Source of the DNA: Tetraselmis striata
Taxonomy: Eukaryota; Chlorophyta; Chlorodendrophyceae; Chlorodendrales; Chlorodendraceae
Assembly (NCBI GenBank): GCA_006384855.1
Contig: VCJN01003098.1
Location: forward strand, 62,001 to 126,000
DNA: 64,000 bases
Reading direction: 5' to 3'
The notes beneath the pieces are model-generated. The model was not told the origin of the DNA. It searched no databases and saw only the letters and a list, made by a program, of their open reading frames with translations. A program made the position numbers and the translations under genes. This document shows positions 10,791-21,899 of the stretch, in pieces (the stretch's first letter is position 1; each line of letters opens with the position of its first letter).

Positions 10791-11369
10791 ATCGATGCAT
10801 CTATAGGCTCATATGCATCTGCATCTGCATCTATAGCCTGCAGGTGGTGATCGCAGGACGTGCTGGAGCGCCCGCGACTTTCCGCCGAGTACGCGCCAAG
10901 AATATTACGACATACTGGCGATAATTCGGCAGGAGCTGAGCAACGAGCCGACGACCGTCGAGTGTACGGCGGGCCTTTGTCATCCGGAGCAGCGGAGCTC
11001 GGCGCATCGCATGTTTGCTAACCGAGGAGAGGCGCGGAGGAGTCGACGTGTCGACGCGCTGATCGACGACCTTTGCTATGGTCTTTTCAGTGGCGACCGC
11101 TCCCTCGGCAAGTTGCCTCATCGGCACATCCAAGGTCAGTACGCACTTTACGCACTTTAGATGATGATGATGATGTACCGTCAGACTCTACTAGTGCCCC
11201 TGTAGATGCACCTACTGATACGTACCGGTAGTAACGCATCAGATATAGATACGAAAAGCATACTCGTTACAGCAGCTCGAAAATTGTCGGGTCGTCGTCG
11301 AGTAAAAGCTATATCCGTCGTAAATATGTCCAGACTTCTAGTACACATACTGGTGTTACCTGGAGACTG

Positions 11370-11755
11370 GTGGATCGTATCTTTGACCCCCTCTATGATA
11401 AGTATAAGTTTACTTTAGAGGGATGTGCAGATTATGAGGGATTGAATACCCATGAGGATCTGCCCTTCTGTTCTGTCAATGAACCAGTTTTAGAACGGGA
11501 CTTAGCTGGTGAACGAGTATATATACATCCACCATGGAACAGAGTAGAACAAATTGCTGCTGCACACTTTGAACAGTGTCGTAAAGCTAATCGTAATGAT
11601 ACTCTGGGTGTTTTTATACTACCAGCTTGGGAGAAGTTTAATGCTATGACAAAGCATTGGAAACTAATCCAAGAGTTCCCGGCTAGAACGCCTATGTTTA
11701 CCCGTTTATCACCAGATAATGCTACTGTCCATATGATGTTCGCCCTGTGCCGTGG
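11370..11755 (+). pseudogene. Element A methyltransferase-like domain
   Basis: The frame contains a block with DLAGERVYIHPPWNRVEQ, followed by HFEQCRKANRNDTLGVFILP. This is the pattern of the degenerate adenine-methyltransferase-like domain carried by some algal and plant retroelements, with HPPW in place of the (D/N)PP(Y/F/W) catalytic motif. The Asp/Asn of the motif is replaced by His, so activity is doubtful. The frame loses coherence near 11750 and continues, one frame over, into the protease ORF. The same arrangement is seen in family B (51461-51883). Confidence 0.6.
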
Positions 11756-13039
11756 CCCATTCGTATATGGCTGGTGGACAATGAATGTAGTATACCTGAT
11801 GATATTATGGATGAATCCTGCTCACCTAATGTTGATGGGGAGGTGTCTGCGGACACTCAGGATTTTAACGTGGAGTCAGAAAATGTTAACCAAAATATTT
11901 TTGACTCAGAAACCGTTAATGTGTCGGCTGATAATGTTGATAATGTATCACAACCAGCTACTGTGGCTTCATTAAGTAAATGGGACGATCCCAGGCCACT
12001 ATTAAAGGTTGAAATCAGCTTAAATACTGGTGCTCATGTAGATGCATTGGTAGATAATGCAGCATCACTGAATTTTATTTCTGAGGACTTTGTCCGTAAA
12101 AATAATATTCAGATTGAGAAACTTCAGAAGAAAATTCCGGTTCGTCTTGCTAATGGTCAACGTGTGAGTTGTACACAGATCGTTACCATTACATTTGATA
12201 TAGCAGGACACTCTTTTGAGAACCGAGTATTTTATGTTCTTCGAGAACTCAATGTGGCTGATGTTGTATTAGGATTAACTTGGCTTGATGAAGCGCAAGT
12301 ATCTGTACAATATGGGGAGAATCGTATCTTAACCCTAATTGATGGTACAGAAATCCAGTTTGAAACAATAGAACGCCGACCCGCATGTAGTTCGGTTTCT
12401 GCAATTAAATTGATGACATTAATGCGGAAAACGGCGAGGGGAGGGAAAGCAAAGCCCCGTGTGGCTGAGTTCTATTCTGTCCAAATAAGTGTGATTAAGG
12501 ATGACCCTAATCTGCATTTGGATGATGCAATGCTACCTGAGCATGAGGAGGCTGTTCGTAAAATTCTTTGTGATGAATTTCCGGATGTGTTGCGACCGGT
12601 TGATAGTGCTCCGCAGCATCGACCATGGGACCATAAGATTGATCTTACTGGTACTATGAAGAAACAACGTCTCAATCGGTTGTCCCCGGCTGAGCGTGCC
12701 GTGTTAGATCGCCAATTAAAATCAGCTATTGAAGCCGGACTTGTACGTCCTAGTCAATCTGAGTTTGGCTCGCCTATTCTTTTTGTTAGGAAGGCGGATG
12801 GATCTCTCCGGTTATGTGTAGACTTTCGTGGTCTCAATGATGTCACTCGGAAGGATGCGTATCCCTTACCGCGTATTGATGAAACTCTTGATGAGTTGAG
12901 AAAAGCTCGATGCTATACCCATTTAGATTTAGCCTCCGGTTATTGGCAGGTTGCTATAGCTGAGGAGGATACATCTGATGGATTATTAAAATGGAATGTT
13001 ATGCCATTTGGGTTATGCAATGCCCCTGCAATTTTCTAA
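11747..13039 (+). pseudogene. Element A pol: protease and N-terminal half of RT
   Basis: This is a 430-codon frame. A retropepsin-like segment reads ALVDNAASLNFIS, where the usual D(S/T)GA is DNAA. RT follows, with the fingers at RLCVDFRGLNDV and the first palm motif at HLDLASGYWQV. The frame ends at FGLCNAPAIF followed by TAA, where family members have CAA (Gln), a single C-to-T change. The YLDD catalytic box lies just beyond the stop at about 13090. Protease would mature the polyprotein and RT would copy the RNA; this copy cannot make a full-length pol as read. Confidence 0.85.
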
Positions 13040-13821
13040 CGTATGATGAATGCTATCTTATGTCCCTTTTTGCGTAAATTTGTTGTTGTATATCTTGATG
13101 ATATTTGTACATATTCAGAGAATTATGTTGACCACTTTGAACATATATTCGTATGGTAGTGGCGAAATTATCTGAACATAACCTATGTTTGCAACTAAAG
13201 AAATGTTTCTTTGGTATGACATCTATGGAGTATTTGGGATATACTGTATCGGTGGTAAAAGTTGGCATGTGCCAAAAACTCAGAGCGAAGTGCGAAGTTT
13301 TGTACAATTTTGCAATTTTTACTCTAGGTTTATTCACCATTTCAGTGATCTAACCACTCCTTTGACAGATTTGTTACGTAAAACAAAACCAGCCGTTGTA
13401 GACTGGAGTCCTTACTGTCAGGAAGCTTTCGAGACTCTTCGTCTGCCGTTGATTTCCGCACCTTGTCTGACCATACTGTGGAAGTGGGCATTGATGTGAC
13501 GTTCTACCGCAGCGACAGATGCGTCCAACGTAGGGCTAGCTGCAGTAGTATTGCAGGACTAGGGAGGAGGCTCTCAACCAGTGGCATTCTGGGCGCGGAA
13601 GCTGAATACAGCTGAGCGTGGGAATACTTACTCTGCTTATGACCTAGAGGCATTAGCCATCTGTGAGTCTATTAAGCATTGGAGGTGTTACCTTGAAGGT
13701 TGCCGTCGATTCCTTTGTTTCAGACCATGACACCCTACGGCATTTGCTCAGGCAACCTACAGAACGGATGAATAAGCGCTAAGCTCGCTATGTTCGCGAC
13801 TTACAGCCTTATGTTGGTTCG
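13040..13821 (+). pseudogene. Element A RT C-terminal half and RNase H, frame-broken
   Basis: The pieces run through three frames. VVYLDDI (the RT active site) lies at about 13081-13101, the connection domain FYSRFIHHFSDLTTPL at about 13315-13365, and RNase H signatures include TDASNVGLAAVVLQ (about 13515) and YDLEALAICESIKHW (about 13640). At least three indels and a stop separate them. The order is normal for Ty3/gypsy, which argues for decay or sequencing indels rather than rearrangement. Confidence 0.8.
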
Positions 13822-14987
13822 ATGCCCCTTGCGTACAGAAAAGGCAAGTGGAATAAGGCAGATCCGTTGTCTCGTAGACCGGATTTGAAACCGTTAAGTT
13901 TCGGTGGCCTTTATTGGACCGGGGATGTGCCGGACGCGGTTGAGACACTTGAAGGTGTACACACCCCACTGTTTTCTGCCATAGCTTCTATGAGTGTGAG
14001 TGCTCTAAAGCTTAGTGATGACATACTCGACATGATAAAAACGGGGTATGTGGCAGACGACTTCTATTCCGAATGGGGGGGATGGATGAAGTCGGGACAT
14101 GTGTCCAAACATGACGGGTTTTTTTGGAGGCATAAATGCCTATGCATCCCTAAGAACCGTCAGCTCATTAACAAAATATTGTATGAGTTACATGATACTA
14201 CTGGGCACCGGGCTGTTCAGAGTACCTTGGCACGTGCCTTGGATCGTTTTTGGTGGACGCGTATACGTCATGACGTGAAAGCCTATTGTGATAATTGTCC
14301 AACCTGTAGGCGGGTACGTTCTCGTCCGCAGCCGGCAGCACCGACGCAGCCGCTTCCAGTGCCGCCACGTCCATGGCACTCGGTTGGTTTGGATTTCATT
14401 ACCGATTTACCTGTGAGTAATGGTTTTGATGCAATGTTGGTTGTTGTATGCCATCTAACCCGTCAAGCACATTTTATTCCGACGATTAAAACTGTGACTG
14501 GTGAATATTCAGCTGAGTTATTTCTGAAGGAAGTATACAGGCTGCATGGTTTACCAAGGGTTATAATTTCGGACCGTGATCCGAGATTTATGTCGTCTTT
14601 TTGGCAGACTTTGTGGCGTCGCCTAGGCACTAAGTTAAACATGTCTAGTGGCCAACATCCTGAAACGGATGGTCTGACTGAAAGGATCAATGCCATTGTC
14701 TGTGAACTGGCTCGAGCGTTTTGTTGCTTTGATGGCACCAATTGGGTTGATCAATTGCCGTTGATGGAATTTTCGTATAATTCTAATCGTGCACTTGGTA
14801 TTGAGCATACACCGTTTGAGGTTAATTACGGATTTAATCCTGAAACACCTCCTGACTTATTGTTTGCCATGAGGCCCACAATACCTGTGTCAGTCAGTGC
14901 TCAACAGAAAATCCAGAATATCCGCCGTCAAAGTTGGCTTTACAAATTGAATACTGCTTTATGTTGTCCAAGGGGGGAGAGATGTAG
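13822..14987 (+). CDS. Element A integrase
   Basis: A long frame begins in the RNase H/integrase linker and runs into the 3' LTR. The zinc-binding HHCC domain is visible (GHRAVQSTLARALDRFWW followed by CDNCPTCRR). The DDE core has Asp in VGLDFITDL, Asp in IISDRDPRF and Glu in DGLTERINA. The C-terminal part is short and lacks a GPY/F module or chromodomain before the LTR. Integrase joins cDNA to host DNA and makes the TSD. All three acidic residues are present, making this the best preserved domain of the element. Confidence 0.9.
14971..14980 (+). other. Element A polypurine tract
   Basis: The purine stretch AGGGGGGAGA lies seven bases upstream of the 3' LTR, where plus-strand DNA synthesis is primed. 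Confidence 0.7.
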
Positions 14988-15473
14988 TGTGACAGTTACA
15001 CTGTATTGTAACCTGTCATGCGCTATCTTTGGCATAATACAGTACGAGAGCCGGTACCACTGAATGATGTACATTCTACGGGTACTAGACTACGAGTGCG
15101 CGCATGTCACGCGCACGAGTACTCGTATATCGGCCTGCTGTATTATATATAATTATGTCTGCCTGTCTGTCAGATATATTCTATTCTTGACAGTGCAGGG
15201 CATATATTATGTATTGCCGTACAATGACGGGGCTGACGTTCTGCCTTCAGTCTGACTCTCCATGGTGACGCCCTTTGCAGTGGGCGTGCTGCTAGTGGTC
15301 GGCATGGCCTGATGGCCAATGCCGACGATAGCTAGATTATTAGTAGCAGCGGGTGGCGACAACTTGTAACAATTGTTCTATGTTGAAAGACACAGTAGCC
15401 TCTCGCCTCTGCACCACCACTGCACACCACCTTTGTTTGTCCCTGCAGTCTCTATCCGGCTGAGACTGTCGCA
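14988..15473 (+). repeat. Element A 3' LTR
   Basis: It is 486 bp with the same TGTGACAG...GTCGCA ends as the 5' copy and is followed by the TSD GTCA. Confidence 0.95.
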
Positions 15474-15550
15474 GTCACGTTGCCCCGGCAGTGCTTGCAT
15501 GAGTACACGCCATCCTTCGACACACTCGCTATCCATCCCTTTGCCGGCAT
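15474..15550 (-). pseudogene. BED-finger gene, 5' coding part (split by element A)
   Basis: The minus-strand frame starts at ATG 15550 and reads MPAKGWIASVSKDGVYSCKH, giving the aromatic residue and first CxxC of a BED-type finger. It then meets element A. On the far side, after removing the element and one copy of the GTCA duplication, the same frame continues at 9331 with the finger's His and last Cys. A run of 21 G (15574-15594) lies just upstream, perhaps in an intron or 5' UTR, so earlier exons are possible. Confidence 0.6.
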
Positions 15551-15599
15551 GCCTGCTGCCGCGCGCGGGGGGCGGGGGGGGGGGGGGGGGGGGGTTGAG

Positions 15600-18500
15600 A
15601 GTTGGGGTGGATGTAACCCACCACCGGCAGGCAACACAGATGCGAGTGCGCGGCTGTCCGCGCTTGATTCAACGGTGAGCGGCGGTGACCGTGAGGCGAC
15701 CCCGTACTTCATGCGCGTGCTGGGGCGTTACACAATCATCAGCAGTTAGGGCGGCTGCATTAAAACGCGCACCTACGAACACCACCTACCGCCTACCACC
15801 TACCGTACCACCTACATCCGCCCACACCTCCGCCCGTCGTGCCGCACATCGCGGCACACCGCGGGGTCAGCGGTCAGCGATGTGCGGTCAGCGATGTGCG
15901 GCGATGTGCAATGAGTGCGTACATCCGCCTGTACTTAGCCCGGGTGCTCCGCGACGGCGGGCGACACGCGAGCCCGCGTGCGCATATCAATTTGATGAAA
16001 TTATGGAAACGAGAAATTCATATAGTACTTTACAGGTCGCGCGCGATAGTCGTCGCTACTGGGTATGAAATCCACGTCCCTCGTCCGTCCCGTATCGTCC
16101 CCGTATGTCGTCGTTCGTCACCAGTAGGGCACATTTACGTCACATCTGAATCTCACAGTGATAGGTGTGACGGCCGTGCGGTGCAGCAGCTACGGCAGGG
16201 GCGCCATCACCACCGGCTACGACAGACGCTGCGGTAGGTGGAGGCGGCTCGGCGCACGCCCATCTGTGCGTGTCGTAGAACGTAGTCCTCGTGAAGCGGG
16301 CGTCACGCGCGCGGAAGCGGATTTTCTTGGACTGCGGTACCGGGAACCCCCCCCGGCAGCGGTATAGTCCTCCTCGCCTTGATGAATACGGCGCTTAGAG
16401 TTGCTACGCGCCCCATGGCACGCCTCTACTCGGCGCCGGCGGCTCGCAGCAGCGGGGGTTGGTAGGGGCTAGTGACTGGCGCTCCGGCTGCTAGAATGCA
16501 TGGTAAAGTGCCCGCGCGGCCGCAACTTAGTAGAGCGAGCATGGCTTGAGACCTACGGTGCCGTTTCGTCGTCATGGAGCTTGTGAGGCGTTATAGTAAT
16601 TGTGGTGAAAACCGGAGCGATTACGATTACACGCGCGAGGTGCAATGTGGGTCCAATGTACTAGGGGATGGCACAACAGAGTAGGAGGTAGCATCACGGG
16701 ATGCGGGCGAGCCGGGCACGTCATTGCGCCTACCGAGCCACATTGTGCTAGCACCAATGTGGCGATTACACGGTAGATACGGGAATTACGTGCCCATTCC
16801 CTGGGGAAATCGCAATAACGAGCATTAGGCGTAATTACGAGACAGTCCGGGAGGCTAGCAGGCGAGACGGAGTAAGACGGTGTCGATCAAGTACCGGAGG
16901 AATTCGAAATTCGAAATTTCTTACAATTTTATTCCCGCTTAGTCTTTGATACTAAACATGCCAGCTATCTTACGGCCCAACGGCACAAGCCCGCATAGGT
17001 TCCGCTGTGTGAATAGTGCGTAGCGTGCAAGCGTCTGGTACCGGGATACTGGAGAAGATGGGCGACGCGGGGATGCTCGACGGCCTCAAGGAGATGCAGT
17101 AGGCGGAGGTAGTCGGGGCCTTACTACACATGTAAGGTGTTGTTGCACGTTGAATCGACTTACGCATTCTGCACTCGGCCGAATACGCCAGTAAGTCCCT
17201 CGGCGAAAACATGAAGTTGACGACCGCGGCCATGAGGGCCCGGAAGTCGTACCGGTAGTTTTTTGGGGGGGGGAGGGGGGGGGCGGGGGGCGGGGGGCGG
17301 GGGGGGGGGAGGTAGCGGGGGGGGGCGGGGGGGGCAGAGGCAATGAGGTCGGCGTTCGACAAGTAAGCGACACGGCGCACCCAACGCGTGCTAAATTGGG
17401 AAAATAGTTGAAAATATGAATTTCGCGGTACGTTGGTTGGTACTTTAGAGTAGCGTATGGTGTTTATCGCGTATTTCCCGGTATATTCCGTTCGTGTGCT
17501 GCGTAGCAGTGCGCTAAAACGGCCTCATGTCGGCCGCAACTGCGGATAGGCAATGCCCGTTCAGCTTTTGGAAGGGAGGCATGCGCACGGCCTCATACCC
17601 GAGCCGAACGGACACCGCCTGCCTTGAAAATAGCATAGGCCCATAGCCAGTCTCATAGGGGTGCTATACAAACATTGAACTATAAATCGGGGGCTACAAG
17701 GACGGTGCCCCACGTGCACACGATTAAAGAAACCGTCCGATCTTGCAACTCGCGTTTTCGGAAATTCACACACAGCCTTAACCCCTTCCGCGGAAACGGC
17801 CGAGGCGGCTCAATCGTATGAGTGCTAGTAGAGGCCCATACGCAGTTGTGACGCCCGCTTGCGGTCAAATCTCGGTCGATGCCGGCCCGATGGGCCTGAC
17901 CGACCCGGATTTTCCGTGCTCTCGACCCCCTCCCGCATAGGCACGCCATGCCATCCGCAGCTTACAAATTAGCCCACCGCACATGTACCGTCCCATGGCC
18001 CACCTCACTGGGGTGAGGTAGAGTATATGAGTGGCCTATGAGGTGGTCGGGGCGCGTTGCCCCATCTACCTTCATATTTCTGAGCCGATAATAGGTAAAC
18101 AGGCTGAATGGGGGGGGGGGGGGGGGGGGCGTCAACCACCACCCTTAGATACGTGGTGGACGCGCCACCCGTCTACCTACGCCTACCGAAGGTGACAATA
18201 TCCACATGCCAGCGACGGAAGATCGATATGGGCCGATTCATTCGCTTGTATAGGTGCACCGGAAGCCGATGGAGTGATGGGTAGCTGTGATAATTTTTTA
18301 AAAACAGTGGTAGTACGGTTATTGGGTGGAGATGAGACACAGGCTGAATCGCACGATTCTTCACCGGTGCCTCACCAAATCCCACACGATTCCACCCATA
18401 CCCCGCCCCTGGCCTCTTAGGGGCAAGTGATGATGGTATATTTCAGGTGGTTCGCGTCGAGGGCATGGCTGCTAGTGGCCGATTCGGGGTGGGATGGGGG

Positions 18501-19747
18501 CCGTCCTTGTACGGATATTGGAGAGTCCGTACGCACGCTATATCGCCGATTTTAAACACCCGTGAGGGTGCGCCGTGGATATCAGCATGCAATAGGACAT
18601 GCATGGCCATAGCCTCCATGCGGCAATGCCTGAGCAGCATCGAGCCACGACGCGCCACGGTGAGGTGCTGGCTGTCCTTAGTGATGGACTGATGGGGTCG
18701 ATTTAGTGCAGCTCGAAGAACTGTTTATTGCGGACAAACATAGCTGCAATGACTTAGCCACAATGTGACCGCGCTTACCGCGATCCAAGCAACGTACCGA
18801 GCAACATTTGCAGTAGTCGCCCCCAACGGGCTGATGTTCTCCGAGTTGTGGCAATGCTCGGCGAACCGCGAGTCACTTCCAAAGTAACTCCGTAGATTCC
18901 GGGCGGTGAGGGAGCTTTTGGGGGAGGAGGTTGAGAGCCCGCTGCCCGAGCTCGTCCGAAGCCATACCCCGCCCCAATGGCGCGAGAGCTTATGGCTCGT
19001 CAATCACTAAAGTACGACGTTTGACAAAATACGTAATATGCGGCCATACCATATGTAGTGAAAAATATTCAGCATCGTATGCTACTACCGGCGGTTGCAC
19101 AGGACGGGTTTGGCACGGTACGGGTTTGCGGGGGCAAGGTTCCGGTAGGAGGGCCTCCCCGCGCGCCCGTCGCACTCGTAACGCGCGCCTCCTTGCTCAA
19201 CGTACACACGCGAAAGAAGGCCGTTGCGAACCGGTTGTAACTCGCGTAGAGCAGCCGCCGAGGGACGCGGTGAAGAAATGGCACATGAGACGGGTTGTTG
19301 AGCCGCCATGTGCATGCGTGCGGATGGTTGAGCCGCACTCGGTTGTTGATGCATGGAGCGCCGCACCGAGGAAGATCTAAATGAAGTCTATAGGGTAGGG
19401 GGGGGGGGGGGGGGGGGTCCGGTCCGGACACATGGCGCTCGTCCCGCCGTTGACCTGACAAGGACACATGGTCCGCTGTGCGGCAGCCATCGAAAAGTGG
19501 CCTCGCGAAAAAATGGCGACTGTGACGAAAGGCACCCCACGCCATCATCCGTGTTGCTCACCTTCGCACCCACGGCCACGACCGCCATTACGCCCATGCC
19601 CTCGTCTATGCCCGCGTCTTGCAAATGTCACAGTCACGCAAGCGGTAGCCGCGGCCTAGGCACTGCTCGCCAGCGTCGCCTCGAAGACTCGCTGCTCGTG
19701 GTCGCGCACCAAGTCCCCGAAAACCGCCGACCCTAGGAGGTGTTCCG
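15600..19747. other. No clear gene
   Basis: Many short frames but no recognisable domain. The stretch holds G-rich runs at 17262-17336, 18110-18129 and 19398-19417, AT-richer islands near 16900 and 18280, and the 21-bp inverted match (16139-16159) to 2229-2249. A minus-strand frame at 18443-18658 ends in a motif vaguely like the integrase tail (GDIACVR), too weak to call. Confidence 0.5.
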
Positions 19748-20386
19748 CTACGTATATTGGAAATGTTGAGCCGCAACACGTCCAACACCCCCTTGGTCAC
19801 CGTGCACAGCACGCTTGTTGTCGTTCATCCGACGGAGGAAGGCTAGACAAAAGCGAAACGCCTTGTCGATTGCCTCGGAGTGGTTGCGAGCGCGCGCGAG
19901 GTGAGGGGTGAAGTCGTTGTTGCCAGCCGGAATGTAGGGAAGCAGCTCGTCGAGAGGTACTATACGACAAGGGCAGCGGTGAGAGCCCCAAAACATGTCA
20001 TACATATGTACTCTTCTTGGGCCGGCAGTCGCCGGTCGTCGTGCTTGGGGTAGGCATTCGTTAGATCGGTACGTAGCAAGAACAACTAGATCAAACGGCT
20101 TACCGGCCGAACGTCCCCGTAACCGGACTCCGATCTTTATAGTAGCTTTGGCATCGCGAGTAGATAGTCGTCCTCGCCACTCGCGGACTTTGAGCCAACA
20201 TGGCCGCTCTGAGCTTTCGCTAGCAAGTCGGGACGCGCTACATACGGCTCCTCGCCTCCCCGGCCCGCTGCCCATCGGTTGCCCCGCGTCGCGCTGCCTA
20301 GAGCCTATGCCATGTGCCCCTCCTCCATCGACATCGCGCCCGCGGGCCGGCAATTGAGCCACTGACGCGCTGAGCTTCAGCAGCAA
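19748..20386 (-). CDS. Hypothetical protein (212 codons)
   Basis: This is one of the longer open frames outside the mobile elements. It is GC-rich, Arg-rich at the start, with a less biased C-terminal half (segments near IVPLDELLPYIPAGNNDF and FRFCLAFLRRMNDNK). No domain, signal peptide or membrane segment is recognised, and no splice sites were chosen. The amino-acid balance of the second half favours real or formerly real coding sequence, perhaps part of a transposon, but chance cannot be excluded. Confidence 0.3.
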   Translation of the reverse strand: MLLKLSASVAQLPARGRDVDGGGAHGIGSRQRDAGQPMGSGPGRRGAVCSASRLASESSERPCWLKVREWRGRLSTRDAKATIKIGVRLRGRSAGKPFDLVVLATYRSNECLPQARRPATAGPRRVHMYDMFWGSHRCPCRIVPLDELLPYIPAGNNDFTPHLARARNHSEAIDKAFRFCLAFLRRMNDNKRAVHGDQGGVGRVAAQHFQYT

Positions 20387-20883
20387 CGCAAACTACGGAT
20401 GCATGTCCGCTTAAAGCGACTTGAGCGTCGGCTCGGCGACGGGAGTCTTTTCCATGTGGCATGGTAACGCACGGACATATGGACGAGAATATCACACACA
20501 CAGAGGATGAGCCGAGTGCGGTCTATAAACAACATGTGACCTTGCCCGCAACTTGCTACGGGACGGCTTTGTGGCTTTGTGGCTTTAATGGCTTTGTGTA
20601 ACAGAGCGAAACCGGAAGATAGCATGCTCAATCAGCTTTTACGGCTGCTTTTAGTATGTCTACTCATGCTGCACACGCGAAGGGGCGTCGCTAACCGTAG
20701 AATAGTTCCCGTACCAATGCAATATATGTCGGCCAGAATAAAGCGGTAATTAGGAAATAATCGGGAAAACCCCAATAATCTAGGTAAGGTCATGTCTACG
20801 ACTATCCATAATCCTTAATACATAGTCCACAATCCATAAGCCACAATCCATTGATAATTCATATGATCCATAATACATGCATA

Positions 20884-21162
20884 TACTCGAATGGGCCAAC
20901 GCCCAAACGTGTAGGGCAGACCTTTCGTGGCCAATGCGGGGTATAATGACGGCTGTTTGTTTTAGACGGCGATCCAACAGTGTTGGAAGTTCTATCACTG
21001 GCCTTTGATTGTATTGCATGATGCTTCGGCAATTTGCTTGTTGACAATAACGAAGCGTCGCCTACCTATGGCTTTCCGTAACTGGATCGCTGCCCAAACG
21101 GCCATTGTAGATACGCTGCAAGGGTTTCCCTAGTACCAGTCTTGTCCCGGGGGCATAAAAAA
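20884..21162 (+). mobile_element. LINE 3' fragment, copy A
   Basis: A 279-bp segment starts ACTCGAATGGGCC and matches the 3' ends of the LINE copies ending at 38292, 47476 and 57114. It ends in six A after CCCGGGGGCAT. It is 5'-truncated, as expected from target-primed reverse transcription. No convincing TSD was found. Confidence 0.8.
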
Positions 21163-21524
21163 GCTGGTATATTTGTATACTTCAGCACCAGCGTCAACAC
21201 TACGAGATGCTCTTACTTCTCACTTCTCAGCCGCGTTTTCCCTGTGTTACGTGCATTACTGCCCGTAAGTACCCCAGACACCGCCCACTCCGCCGAACGC
21301 GTCGACCGCCCGCCAGCCCGTCAGCTTGCTAGCCGTCGCCAACCCCCCGGCGCTAGCTAGACAGCCAGACAGCCGGTCGTCAGCACTCCAACGGCCCTCC
21401 CTCGGGACTAGCCGCGCAGCTTCGGGGGTTTTACCGGTGGTCGCGGTTGCATGTGGCGGCGAGGATCCCGCGATCTCTCGCGCGGCTAGGGGACTAACCG
21501 ACTAATTGCATGCGACGAGCCCCT

Positions 21525-21546
21525 CCCCCCCCCCCCCCCCCCCCCC
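21525..21546. repeat. 22-nt poly(C) run
   Basis: An uninterrupted run of 22 C upstream of the LINE endonuclease region. Confidence 0.95.
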
Positions 21547-21899
21547 GCAACGGCACTCTAGGTCGAACAGGACATGACAGGCCAGGACATGACATGATAG
21601 GACGCCACGAGGTAGGAACATGACTGCTGGTGCATCCCGACTTCGCTCCGCAGGCAAGATTGCCCCCGCCCGCCCGCCCGACCGCGGTCAAATCGGCATG
21701 TCTTAGCGCCTCATCGCGTAAAAATAGTCCGTAACCGAGCGGTATCCGCCCCCGTGCTGTCGGCGATGTCCGGCCGGCGACTCGGGGATCCCGCATTACC
21801 GAGCTTTCCCGCCTGGTATAACATAACCGTAGCTCCGGCATGGTTAGCCCCCCGGTATGGGCAGCCGCGTGCTGCCACCGGGTGCCGCGCTCTAATGAC

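Larger units (their letters stand above)
9332..15473 (+). mobile_element. Ty3/gypsy LTR retrotransposon, element A
   Basis: This 6.1-kb element has near-identical LTRs, a primer-binding site, a polypurine tract and a 4-bp TSD (GTCA at 9328-9331 and 15474-15477). The internal order is a gag-like frame, a short second open stretch (about 10880-11160), a methyltransferase-like domain, aspartic protease, reverse transcriptase, RNase H and integrase. That RT-RNase H-integrase order is Ty3/gypsy. Base composition is visibly more AT-rich than the flanks. Coding regions carry several frameshifts and stops, so the copy is not autonomous as read. It interrupts the BED-finger gene. Confidence 0.95.

Noticed and set aside
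18443-18658. Integrase C-terminal tail (GDIACVR-like)
   Set aside because: Only one short motif; no core domain or LTR nearby.
21190-21210. Left TSD of the full LINE (ACTACGA, matching sequence after the A-tail at 38293)
   Set aside because: Seven bases in 64 kb occur by chance, and the sequence to its right could not be tied to the LINE.
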